NCBI GenBank assembly: GCA_045809925.1
Contig: JBJMWX010000104.1
Location: 1-16,161 of the forward strand
Reading direction: 5' to 3'
Length of the DNA stretch: 16,161 bases
Source of the DNA: CADDYX01 sp045809925
GTDB lineage: Bacteria; Verrucomicrobiota; Verrucomicrobiia; Chthoniobacterales; UBA10450
The notes under the pieces are model-generated. The model was given only the letters and a program-made list of their open reading frames with translations, was not told the DNA's origin and searched no databases. Position numbers and translations under genes: made by a program. Of this stretch, positions 7,268 through 13,990 are shown piece after piece. Positions within the stretch are counted from its first letter, which is position 1; the number at the start of each line of letters is the position of its first letter.

Positions 7268-7747
7268 GTGTCCGTCTCGCACAAAAATCTTCCGCAGCTT
7301 TACCGCTTCTGTTTGCTCATGACCGGCGACAGCGAAAAGGCAAAAGAGGCCTTCCAGGGAACGGTACGCGAGGCGGCCCTGCGGTCGGCTCACGGTCAGG
7401 CGCCCGCCGATCGACTCTGGTTTTTTCGCGATGCGCGATGGCGCTCGATCGCGGTTGCCTCCAAGGATCTTCAGGCTGAGCACGGCCACATAGCCGAGCA
7501 CGACATTTCGTCCGCGGGGCCGGCGCAGATTGGGCAGATTGATTCCGATCAGCTCGCGATTTGGATTTCGGCGGCGCCCGAACCGCAGCGCAGCGCGCTC
7601 GCGCTTTTTTATCTCGATGAGTTCAGTCACGCCGAGCTGGCCTCGATATTGGAAATCAAACCGCGCGAGGTGCCCCGGCTCGTGGCAAGTGGTCGTCGCG
7701 AGTTTCAGGCCTGGCTCGACGCCGTCGTGCCGCATCACGACGAATGA
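7268..7747 (+). CDS. Short ECF sigma factor-like protein
   Basis: The 159-residue product has the layout of an ECF sigma factor. An N-terminal helix region, LYRFCLLMTGDSEKAKEAFQ (residues about 11-30), stands where region 2.1-2.2 lies. LWFFRDARWRSIA (about 51-63) sits where sigma factors have the WLFRIARN segment. A region-4-like helix-turn-helix follows (EPQRSALALFYLDEFSHAEL, then ASILEIKPREVPRLVASGRR). Region 2 is weak: the usual acidic D-x-x-Q-E pattern is KEAFQG here, so promoter melting or core binding may be altered. The start is taken as GTG 7268; ATG 7319 would delete part of region 2. Its stop overlaps the next gene's start (ATGA), typical of a sigma/anti-sigma pair. The target promoter is unknown. 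Confidence 0.65.
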   Translation: MSVSHKNLPQLYRFCLLMTGDSEKAKEAFQGTVREAALRSAHGQAPADRLWFFRDARWRSIAVASKDLQAEHGHIAEHDISSAGPAQIGQIDSDQLAIWISAAPEPQRSALALFYLDEFSHAELASILEIKPREVPRLVASGRREFQAWLDAVVPHHDE

Positions 7748-8541
7748 AACCGCGGCATGCCTCACTCGCTGATTGCGCGCCGATCAGCGACAAACCGCAT
7801 ACTGAGCGTGCCATGCGCGTAGCTGTCACGCGGATGCAGCGCGGCAAGACAACGGCGGCGCAGTTTGCCAATCAGCAGGCCTTCGACCGTGCCCTGGCCG
7901 CATTGGTGCAAACGATTCCGGTTTCCGCCGAGATCGCGGAGTGGTTTGCGAATGAAAGTCTCATCCCGGCGGGCAAGCGGCGCTGGCGGAAGATCCTCTT
8001 TAATCCGGCGGTGCTCGCGATCGCTTTCGCCCTGGCGGTCATTGCGGGGGTGTTCACGTACCGTGTCCGCGAACGGATGCACGATTTCCCCGGTGCGGAG
8101 AACGCGCGCAAGATGCTCGCAATCGCCGCATCGACGCGCGCGGTAATGCTCGATCCGGTGCAAACGGACGCCGGCGCGCTCAGCGACCTGTTCTACATGA
8201 AACACCGGCTCGAGCATTATGATATCCCGTCGGAGTTCGCCGATTTTCGCACCCTCGGTTGCCGCGTATTCGATGACGATGAAGCGCATCGCGTAGCGCA
8301 GATCTATCTTGTCGAAAAACGGATGCAGCTGTTCCTGTTTCCGGCCGAGAAGGACCCAAAGGGCCAGGCCGCGCCGGATTTTAACGGCTGGAGATTTGTC
8401 GAGCAGGAAGGCTGGACAGGTGCTGTGAAGCAGAAGGAGGGGGTCTGTTTCATGGCGGCGCAGCGCGGGACCGAAAAAGATTTTGCGCCCTACCTCAAGC
8501 CAAAGCGGGAGCAGCCGAGCGCATCGCCGGCCTCGCATTGA
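7744..8541 (+). CDS. Single-span membrane protein, candidate anti-sigma factor
   Basis: The 265-residue protein has a cytoplasmic N-terminal region of about 83 residues, one transmembrane helix (about 84-105, FNPAVLAIAFALAVIAGVFT, preceded by basic GKRRWRK), and a C-terminal domain of about 155 residues that would lie outside the inner membrane. It overlaps the sigma-like gene by four bases (ATGA), so translational coupling is likely and the pairing suggests an anti-sigma role. The cytoplasmic part lacks the H-x3-C-x2-C zinc motif of ZAS anti-sigma factors. The outer part contains LGCRVFDDDEAHRVAQIYLV, two Trp-containing strands and GVCFMAAQRGTEKDFAPYL; I do not recognise its family. ATG 7744 is chosen for the overlap; ATG 7813 is possible. 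The role is inferred from context and topology only. Confidence 0.6.
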   Translation: MKPRHASLADCAPISDKPHTERAMRVAVTRMQRGKTTAAQFANQQAFDRALAALVQTIPVSAEIAEWFANESLIPAGKRRWRKILFNPAVLAIAFALAVIAGVFTYRVRERMHDFPGAENARKMLAIAASTRAVMLDPVQTDAGALSDLFYMKHRLEHYDIPSEFADFRTLGCRVFDDDEAHRVAQIYLVEKRMQLFLFPAEKDPKGQAAPDFNGWRFVEQEGWTGAVKQKEGVCFMAAQRGTEKDFAPYLKPKREQPSASPASH

Positions 8542-8577
8542 CACAGGGCCCTGGGCGTTCAACTTCTCCGCCGCACC

Positions 8578-8649
8578 GCCAGGGTAGCTCAGTGGTAGAG
8601 CAGGGGACTCATAAGCCCTTGGTCGGGAGTTCAACTCTCCCCCCTGGCA
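8578..8649 (+). tRNA. tRNA with anticodon CAT (Met or Ile2)
   Basis: A complete 72-base cloverleaf is present. The acceptor stem is GCCAGGG/CCCTGGC (8578-8584, 8642-8648) with discriminator A8649; the D arm is GCTC-AGTGGTA-GAGC; the anticodon loop CTCATAA holds CAT at 8610-8612; the variable loop is TGGTC; the T arm is GGGAG-TTCAACT-CTCCC. CCA is not encoded. The anticodon stem GGGGA/GCCCT has an A-G mismatch next to the loop and a terminal G-U pair. It lacks the three G-C pairs and 1-72 mismatch of an initiator. The TGGTC variable loop and GACTCATAA arm also resemble bacterial tRNA-Ile2, which is read after lysidine modification, so identity cannot be fixed by eye. Confidence 0.93.
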
Positions 8650-8756
8650 GTCTCACATCCGAAGGCCGACGCTCGCAGGGCAGATATCAAACCAGCAGTC
8701 GTTCGTTAACTGTCGGGCGGCAGCGTTTTGGCGTTCGACTTTGGGCCTGCGTGCTC

Positions 8757-8760
8757 AAGG
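8757..8760 (+). promoter_or_regulatory. Shine-Dalgarno-like AAGG setting the MaoC start
   Basis: AAGG lies 7 bases before ATG 8768. It is the only reasonably placed Shine-Dalgarno-like site I see in the window and favours ATG 8768 over the upstream in-frame TTG at 8741. The stretch 8650-8756, between the tRNA and this site, holds nothing else I can support. Confidence 0.4.
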
Positions 8761-8767
8761 TTTCCAG

Positions 8768-9217
8768 ATGCTTCGCTACTTCGAAGATGTCGCCGTCGGC
8801 GACCGGTTCGGATCCCGCTCGTACGTCGTGACGGAGGAGGCGATCAAAGCGTTTGCAAGTGAGTTCGATGTGCAACGGTTTCATCTCGATGCCACGGCTG
8901 GTGCAACCAGTGATTTTGGCGGGCTGGTCGCGAGTGGCTGGCATACGGCAGCGATCGCGATGCGGCTCTTTACGACAGGAGAATTACAGTTCGTGGGCGG
9001 CGCGATCGGCCTGGCGGTCGACGAGTTACGCTGGCCTGCCGCCGTTCACCCTGGCGATACACTGCAGCTCACGACTGAGATTCTGGAGGCACGACGATCG
9101 CGTTCGAAAAACGGGCGCGGCATCATCCGGATCCGCAACGTGATGACGAACCAGGTCGGGGCTGTCGTCCTCAGCTACTCGGCACTGGCGATGGTTCAGA
9201 CGCGCGGGGTAGCGTGA
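8768..9217 (+). CDS. MaoC-like hot-dog fold (R)-enoyl-CoA hydratase
   Basis: The 149-residue protein is a single hot-dog domain of the MaoC dehydratase family, which adds water to or removes it from acyl-CoA or acyl-ACP double bonds. The N-terminus YFEDVAVGDRFGSRSYVVTE is typical. The hydratase motif is FDVQRFHLD with Asp34 and His39 (D-x4-H), followed by FGGLVASGWHTAAIAMRL. HPGDTLQL (about residues 95-102) and a final beta strand LSYSALAMV fit the fold. ATG 8768 aligns with the family start and has an AAGG seven bases upstream. Its last 47 bases overlap the end of the convergent aas gene. Both act on acyl thioester chemistry, but a shared pathway is only a suggestion. Substrate unknown. Confidence 0.85.
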   Translation: MLRYFEDVAVGDRFGSRSYVVTEEAIKAFASEFDVQRFHLDATAGATSDFGGLVASGWHTAAIAMRLFTTGELQFVGGAIGLAVDELRWPAAVHPGDTLQLTTEILEARRSRSKNGRGIIRIRNVMTNQVGAVVLSYSALAMVQTRGVA

Positions 9218-11417
9218 TCTGCGTCATCTGAGCGGCTTGTTTACAGCGCTCCAGATCGAGTTTGCCGGAAGCGAGCATCGGAATGGCATCCACCCGGCGG
9301 ACGGTTTTCGGTATCCACAGGTTCGGAACTCCCGCCGCGATCAGCGCGGACCGTAACATGGCCAGCTCGACATCGATGCTGCTGAGCAGGACGAGAGCTT
9401 CCCCCTTGGCTTCGTCCGCGATTCCAACGATCGCGATCTGGCGGTCGCTCTCGGCCTCGAGTTGGAGAACGGCGATAATCTTTTGTTCAATCGTCTCATG
9501 CGGGACCATCTCGCCCGCGATTTTTGAAAATCGCGCGAGGCGGCCGTCGATGTAAAGAAAACCGTCTTCGTCGAATCGGCCGAGATCGCCGGTCTTGAGC
9601 CAGCCCTCGCGAATGACTTCCGCGCTGCGCGTCGGATCGTTCAAGTAACCTTCGAACACGTTTGCACCGCGCAGCCAAAGCATGCCCGAATCGTGCAGGG
9701 ACAGTTTAGCGTCTGTCTCCGGATCGCGAATCTCAGCCGCGATTCCGGGTGCCATCTTGCCGGCCGATCCCGGCCGGTGGGAGACCTCGATGGCGCGATT
9801 GTATTCGCTCGAAATCGGGTTCGGCAGGTTAACGCTCACGACCGGGGATGTTTCGGTCAGCCCATATCCTTCGAAAACCGGCTTGCCGAAGCGCTGCTCG
9901 AACGTGGCGGCGAGATCGCGCGGCAATTTCTCAGCCCCGGTAACGAGTAATCGGATCGTGCGGAGCTGATGCGGCTCGGTCTTGCGCAGATAAGCGCGGA
10001 GAAATGTCGGGGTGGCGAGCATGATTGTGGCCCCGTGCTTCTCGATCGCGGCCGCGATCTTTGCCGTGTCGAGCGGATTGGGATAGGAGAGAACGCGGAC
10101 CGATTCGATGAGCGGATACCAAAGGGTCACCGTAATACCAAAGCTGTGAAAGAGTGGGAGCGAGGCAAGGAGCAGGTCCTCTCGCTTCAGGTCGAGGAGG
10201 GCCGCGCATTGTGCGCCGTTGCCGACGATGTTGCGGTGGGTAAGGACTACCCCTTTCGGTTTACCGGAACTTCCGCTTGTGAATAGCAGCACAGCTTCCC
10301 GGCGATCGCCCTCCCTGGGCAATCGAAGGATTGAAATAAGCGCGCGACAGGGCAGGAGAATGCCCGTGACCCACCACAAGAGGATCGATTTCTTGTAGCG
10401 CGGAAGCGTCTTGTCGAGATGGATCACTTCCTCGGTCCAGGGGAAGTTCTCAAGCCGCTTTGCCATCGGCGTTGCGGAAATGATGGCCGTGATTCCGGAT
10501 TGCTCCTTGGCCGATTCGATAGCCTCCCGACCAGCAGTGAAGTTTAGGTTTACCGGAATTTTTCCGGCGAGCACGATCGCCAGATTGGCCAGCGCGCCAC
10601 CTTTGCCGGGCGGGAGCAACACGCCGATGCGGTTTTCCCGCCGCGGAGACACGACATTGCGGCTCAGCGCGATGGCTGCGCCAAGCAGTTTGCCGTTGGA
10701 AATTGAGCTCTCGTCGAGCGCGTCAACAACCGCGGTGCGAAACGGGTGACGTTTCATGCCCCGCAGCACGACGCGACCCAAATGCTCGCGCAAAAGGGCG
10801 CGCTTGCTGAAGCAGAACTCGCCCAGCTTCAACAACTGCTCGCGCAACGTTGCGATGTCGGCCCCGCCAGGCGCGAGCGGCTCACCGAAGGCTATTCGGA
10901 CGCGGTAGGGAAACTGCCGTGGCCATTTGGTGAAAAATCGGCCGCCCTGGTAGGAGAAGATCGAGCCCCAGAGCTGGTCCAGCCACACGGGGACGACCGG
11001 CACTTCGGCCTGCCGTGCGAACAATTCGTAGCCTCGTCGCAGGCCGAGAAGCGTACCGCGGCGTTCGAGCTGTCCTTCGGGAAAGAGGCAAACGATCTCC
11101 CCCGCGCGCATCGCCTCCGCGCCGACGCGGACGGCATCCTTTACCCGCCGTGCGGTGATCGGAATCGAGCCGACGATGCGAAGAATCGGATGCAGCATGG
11201 GGTGGTGGTAGAACTCGTGGTCGATAACGAACCGGATCTTCCGCGGACACGCGAGCTGGAGGAGGAGCGCATCGACCCACGTGATGTGGTTGGGCAAAAG
11301 CAGAAACCCGCCGCTCGGGAGATTCTGCATCCCGTAGGTTTCGACCCGATAGACGAATCGCAGGATGGCGCGACCGATGAGGTAGATGGCTCGCTCGGCG
11401 GCGGAGGGTGATCGCAT
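9171..11417 (-). CDS. aas: Aas-type fusion: glycerophospholipid acyltransferase plus acyl-ACP synthetase
   Basis: This 748-residue fusion would activate fatty acids with ATP and pass them to lysophospholipids, repairing or remodelling membrane lipids at the inner membrane. The N-terminal acyltransferase has NHITWVD (catalytic His44, Asp49) and FPEGQL (112-117). A linker is followed by an adenylation domain with the P-loop FTSGSSGKPKG (379-389), PLFHSFGITV, GYGLTETSPVVSVN (517 on), KTGDLGRFDEDGFLYIDGR, ARFSKIAGEMV and, near the end, LASGKLDLE with the catalytic Lys. Domain order, spacing and many motifs match E. coli Aas (719 residues). A longer reading from ATG 11543 adds 42 residues but overlaps the divergent transporter. 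MRSPSAAERAIYLIGRAILR from ATG 11417 aligns with the E. coli start. The 3' end overlaps the MaoC gene by 47 bases. Confidence 0.9.
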   Translation of the reverse strand: MRSPSAAERAIYLIGRAILRFVYRVETYGMQNLPSGGFLLLPNHITWVDALLLQLACPRKIRFVIDHEFYHHPMLHPILRIVGSIPITARRVKDAVRVGAEAMRAGEIVCLFPEGQLERRGTLLGLRRGYELFARQAEVPVVPVWLDQLWGSIFSYQGGRFFTKWPRQFPYRVRIAFGEPLAPGGADIATLREQLLKLGEFCFSKRALLREHLGRVVLRGMKRHPFRTAVVDALDESSISNGKLLGAAIALSRNVVSPRRENRIGVLLPPGKGGALANLAIVLAGKIPVNLNFTAGREAIESAKEQSGITAIISATPMAKRLENFPWTEEVIHLDKTLPRYKKSILLWWVTGILLPCRALISILRLPREGDRREAVLLFTSGSSGKPKGVVLTHRNIVGNGAQCAALLDLKREDLLLASLPLFHSFGITVTLWYPLIESVRVLSYPNPLDTAKIAAAIEKHGATIMLATPTFLRAYLRKTEPHQLRTIRLLVTGAEKLPRDLAATFEQRFGKPVFEGYGLTETSPVVSVNLPNPISSEYNRAIEVSHRPGSAGKMAPGIAAEIRDPETDAKLSLHDSGMLWLRGANVFEGYLNDPTRSAEVIREGWLKTGDLGRFDEDGFLYIDGRLARFSKIAGEMVPHETIEQKIIAVLQLEAESDRQIAIVGIADEAKGEALVLLSSIDVELAMLRSALIAAGVPNLWIPKTVRRVDAIPMLASGKLDLERCKQAAQMTQITLPRASEPSPVPSS

Positions 11418-11466
11418 CGGATTATGATTTACAATCCGCGCGTTCGCCTCTGCAATCGGCAATTCG

Positions 11467-12720
11467 ATGACGGGGAGCGATTCGGCGCCGAAGCGCGGCG
11501 CGTGGGCGGCGCTGACATTGCTGCTGGCGATCAATCTTTTCAACTACATCGATCGCCAGGTGCTCGCGGCGGTCGAGCCGAACATTCGGGCAACATTTTT
11601 CGCGCCGCACGACCCGAACGCCATGGCGGTGAGCGGGACGCTCGCCACTGCGTTCCTCGTCAGCTACATGCTCTCCGCGCCCCTCCTTGGCGCGCTGGCC
11701 GACCGCTTCTCTCGCTGGGTCATCGTTGGGATAGCCGTGATCCTGTGGAGCCTGGCGAGCGGCGCGTCCGGCCTGGCCGCGAGCTTTGGTATGCTGGTGG
11801 CGACGCGTGTTTTCGTCGGCATAGGCGAGGGTGCTTACGGCCCGGCCGCCCCGACAATCCTGTCGGATCTTTACCCGCTGAGCGCGCGCGGACGCGTGCT
11901 CGCGGTCTTCAATGTCGCGATTCCGGTCGGGAGCGCGCTGGGGTTCGTGCTTGGCGGTCTTATTACCGCGCATTTCAATTGGCGGACGGCGTTCTTTTGT
12001 GTGACGCCGCCGGGTCTGCTGCTCGGCGCGCTCTGCTTTTTCCGTAAGGAGCACCGTGTACGCAGCCGGATCGCCGCTCCGGCGACAAAGATCGCGGCCA
12101 TCCGCGAACTGTTCGCGACAAAGTCGTACGTCCTCAACGTCTTCGCGCAGACGGCGTTCACCTTTGCGATTGCAGGGCTCGGCTTCTGGATGGCGGAGTA
12201 TCTGCGTTATCGCGACCAGCCGGAAATGGCGGGCAAGACTCTGTTCGGCGCCATCCTCGTGGTTGGGGGCCTCACGGCCACTCTCATCGGCGGGTGGGTC
12301 GGCGACAAGTGGCGGACACGAATTCCGGGATCCTACTTCCTCGTCTCCGGGGCGGGAATGATCATTGCCTTCCCGCTTTTCGTCGCCGCCTTGTTCGTGC
12401 CGTTTCCTACGGCGTGGTTCCTGATGTTTGGCACAATTTTCTTTGCCTTCCTCAATACCGGCCCCGCGAACACTGCCCTGGCCAATGTGACGCGCCCAGA
12501 AATCCGCGCGACGGGGTTCGCTGTCTGTATTCTGATCATCCACGCGCTGGGCGACGCCATCTCGCCGCCGTTGATTGGATACGTGGCAGGCCATTCGAAC
12601 ATGACAAACGCGTTTCTTTTTGTTTCCGCGATGATGCTGCTGGCCGGGCTGCTGTGGCTCGGCGCGATGCGCTTTCTGCCCGGTGATACCGCGGCGGTGG
12701 AAGCGGCAACGAACGATTGA
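11467..12720 (+). CDS. MFS transporter, spinster-like
   Basis: The 417-residue protein has about 12 hydrophobic segments and is an inner-membrane MFS transporter. TM1 ends in LFNYIDRQVLAAVEP (Asp29, Arg30), the signature of the spinster (Spns) branch, and the TM2-TM3 loop has GALADRFSRWVIVG, the MFS motif A. GIGEGAYGPAAPTILSDLYP and RGRVLAVFNVAIPVGSALGF are also spinster-like. Eukaryotic Spns proteins move sphingosine-phosphate and lysophospholipids; bacterial substrates are poorly known. It is divergent from aas, with 49 bases between the starts. In E. coli, aas sits next to an MFS lysophospholipid transporter (lplT), so a similar role is attractive but unproven. ATG 11467 has no Shine-Dalgarno. 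TACAAT at 11430-11435 could be a -10 box without a clear -35. Confidence 0.85.
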   Translation: MTGSDSAPKRGAWAALTLLLAINLFNYIDRQVLAAVEPNIRATFFAPHDPNAMAVSGTLATAFLVSYMLSAPLLGALADRFSRWVIVGIAVILWSLASGASGLAASFGMLVATRVFVGIGEGAYGPAAPTILSDLYPLSARGRVLAVFNVAIPVGSALGFVLGGLITAHFNWRTAFFCVTPPGLLLGALCFFRKEHRVRSRIAAPATKIAAIRELFATKSYVLNVFAQTAFTFAIAGLGFWMAEYLRYRDQPEMAGKTLFGAILVVGGLTATLIGGWVGDKWRTRIPGSYFLVSGAGMIIAFPLFVAALFVPFPTAWFLMFGTIFFAFLNTGPANTALANVTRPEIRATGFAVCILIIHALGDAISPPLIGYVAGHSNMTNAFLFVSAMMLLAGLLWLGAMRFLPGDTAAVEAATND

Positions 12721-12732
12721 GCCGTACAGCAG

Positions 12733-12766
12733 ACAGCAGGAGCGATCTCGCGACCGCTCCTGCTGT
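12733..12766. terminator. Strong hairpin between convergent genes
   Basis: ACAGCAGGAGCG (12733-12744) and CGCTCCTGCTGT (12755-12766) form a perfect 12-bp stem with a 10-base loop. It starts 13 bases after the transporter stop and lies between it and the convergent PRC-barrel gene. Position and strength suggest a bidirectional terminator or message stabiliser. Neither strand has a T-run after the stem, so it is not a classical Rho-independent terminator. Confidence 0.6.
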
Positions 12767-12804
12767 TGAAGTGCTACCGCGCGTCGAACGCGCGAATCTT
12801 TTGG

Positions 12805-13884
12805 TTAAGGGGTCGGCTGAGCGCTAGCGCCGGAGCTTTCACTCTCAGATTCGCTGCTGCTCGCACCGGCCTTTTTTGACTTGCTCTTGCCAGCTTTTTC
12901 CGCGGTCCCTTCGCTCGTACTGCTGGAAGTCTTGTCAGCACTGCTGGCGGCCGATTTTTCCGCGCCGCTCGTGGAACTGGTGCCGCTGGCGGAGTGTTTG
13001 CCATGCCCACCGCTCGACGGTGTGCTCGCTGCGCCTGAAGAGGTATCAGACGAGGTGCCGCCGGTTGATGAGCTTGTTCCCGGTGTGCTGCTCGCGGACG
13101 AGCGGCTGCTCCGCGAACTCGGCGACGACGAACGGGTCGGCGAAGTGCCCTCGCCCGCGGTGCTCGCGCTCGGCGAAGCTTTCGGCGAGGCGCTGACCGA
13201 AGGACTGGCGCTGACCGACGCCGACGGCGATGCGCTCATCGACGGGGACATGCTGGCGGAAGGCGACGCGCTCATTGAGGGTGAGGTGCTCATCGAAGGC
13301 GAGGCACTTGCGTTGGTCGATGCACCCGCGCCGGTGGATGCACCGGTGCCGGTGTTGTAGCCGCCCGTCGTGGTCGTGCTGCTCGCGCCATACCCGGTGT
13401 TCACGCCAACTCCCAAGGAGGGCACTGGAATGCCGTAGTAGCCGTAGACATTGCCGATGTAATCGCTGCGGCTGTACTCATCGACGCGGCTGGCCTCCCA
13501 GACCGGAGCGTTGTAAATGCGCTCGCGATCGACGCGCACCGTATAAGTGTGCAGATCGTTGCCGGGCTCATAGACCGACCACGGCACTGCAACTGTTTTC
13601 GTTGTCGTCGTTGTTTTCGCGGTCCGACTGGTGCCGCCGCCGCCGCTTGTTGAAAGGACGGTATAAGCCATGCAGCCGGTGTTTCGATCGAGGACGACGT
13701 CCTTAATCGTGCCGATTTCCTGCCCATCCGAACCCCGGACCTTGGCACCAATCACTGTGCTGGTCGGCATGTAATTAGTCGTCGAGGTCGTTGAGGTGGT
13801 GCTAGAGGTTTGGGCCTCTGAAGTGGTTGCCGCAATGGTCAGGCCCGCGATGGCCACTGCCGTAAGTAGAAACGTTTTTTTCAT
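12805..13884 (-). CDS. Secreted PRC-barrel protein with a long serine-rich repeat tail
   Basis: The 359-residue protein starts with a Sec signal peptide (1-24, MKKTFLLTAVAIAGLTIAAT, likely cleaved after TSEA). A Ser/Thr linker precedes a PRC-barrel domain (about 43-138) showing STVIGAKVRGSDGQEIGTI, KDVVLDRNTGCMAYTVLS and AVPWSVYEPG. PRC-barrels are small beta folds known from ribosome maturation, photosynthetic reaction centres and many envelope proteins of unknown role. From about residue 165 to the end the protein is low-complexity Ser/Ala/Gly/Thr, with a six-residue repeat block (195-241), a basic patch KAGKSKSKKAG (330-340) and an acidic SESESES. This tail has no visible fold and could be a glycosylated or wall-spanning stalk. 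It is convergent with the MFS gene. The 106 bases before it hold no firm promoter. Confidence 0.8.
   Translation of the reverse strand: MKKTFLLTAVAIAGLTIAATTSEAQTSSTTSTTSTTNYMPTSTVIGAKVRGSDGQEIGTIKDVVLDRNTGCMAYTVLSTSGGGGTSRTAKTTTTTKTVAVPWSVYEPGNDLHTYTVRVDRERIYNAPVWEASRVDEYSRSDYIGNVYGYYGIPVPSLGVGVNTGYGASSTTTTGGYNTGTGASTGAGASTNASASPSMSTSPSMSASPSASMSPSMSASPSASVSASPSVSASPKASPSASTAGEGTSPTRSSSPSSRSSRSSASSTPGTSSSTGGTSSDTSSGAASTPSSGGHGKHSASGTSSTSGAEKSAASSADKTSSSTSEGTAEKAGKSKSKKAGASSSESESESSGASAQPTP
13162..13302 (-). repeat. Imperfect 18-bp tandem repeats coding the S-x-S-x-S-P block
   Basis: The segment codes for residues 195-241 of the PRC-barrel protein. Its units, read on the plus strand, include GATGCGCTCATCGACGGG, GACGCGCTCATTGAGGGT and GAGGTGCTCATCGAAGGC, an 18-base period giving six residues such as SMSASP or SASMSP. 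Divergence is mostly silent or Ala/Met/Val exchange between the serines, so the Ser/Pro pattern appears kept by selection. The copy number is likely variable between strains. Confidence 0.65.
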
Positions 13885-13990
13885 AATGTGTTCTGTATGA
13901 CTGACGCAAAGTGCGGCCGGTTATTCACAGACCGCTGATATTGCATCGCGAAAGCCGAGACCGCTGGACGTGCGGCCTAACAAACGTGGT

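Noticed and set aside
8544..8553. CAGGGCCCTG palindrome before the tRNA
   Set aside because: A loopless 10-base palindrome in GC-rich DNA is easily chance and has no partner site in the window.
11418..11543. 42-residue N-terminal extension of Aas from ATG 11543
   Set aside because: It overlaps the start of the divergent transporter and has no counterpart in E. coli Aas, whose N-terminus aligns with the start at 11417.
11422..12594. 390-codon open frame antisense to the MFS transporter
   Set aside because: It is Arg/Glu/His-rich, as expected from reading a membrane protein backwards; the plus-strand frame has 12 hydrophobic spans and spinster motifs.
12881..13360. Plus-strand frame with acidic repeats (DGDALIEGE type) resembling calcium-binding repeats
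   Set aside because: It is the complement of the Ser-rich repeats of the PRC-barrel gene, which has a signal peptide and a recognisable domain. The acidic repeats follow from the 18-bp DNA period.
13922..13935. TATTCACAGACCGC before the PRC-barrel gene as another REP-like copy
   Set aside because: It shares only about ten bases with the sodA-dapL hairpin arm and has no pairing partner nearby.
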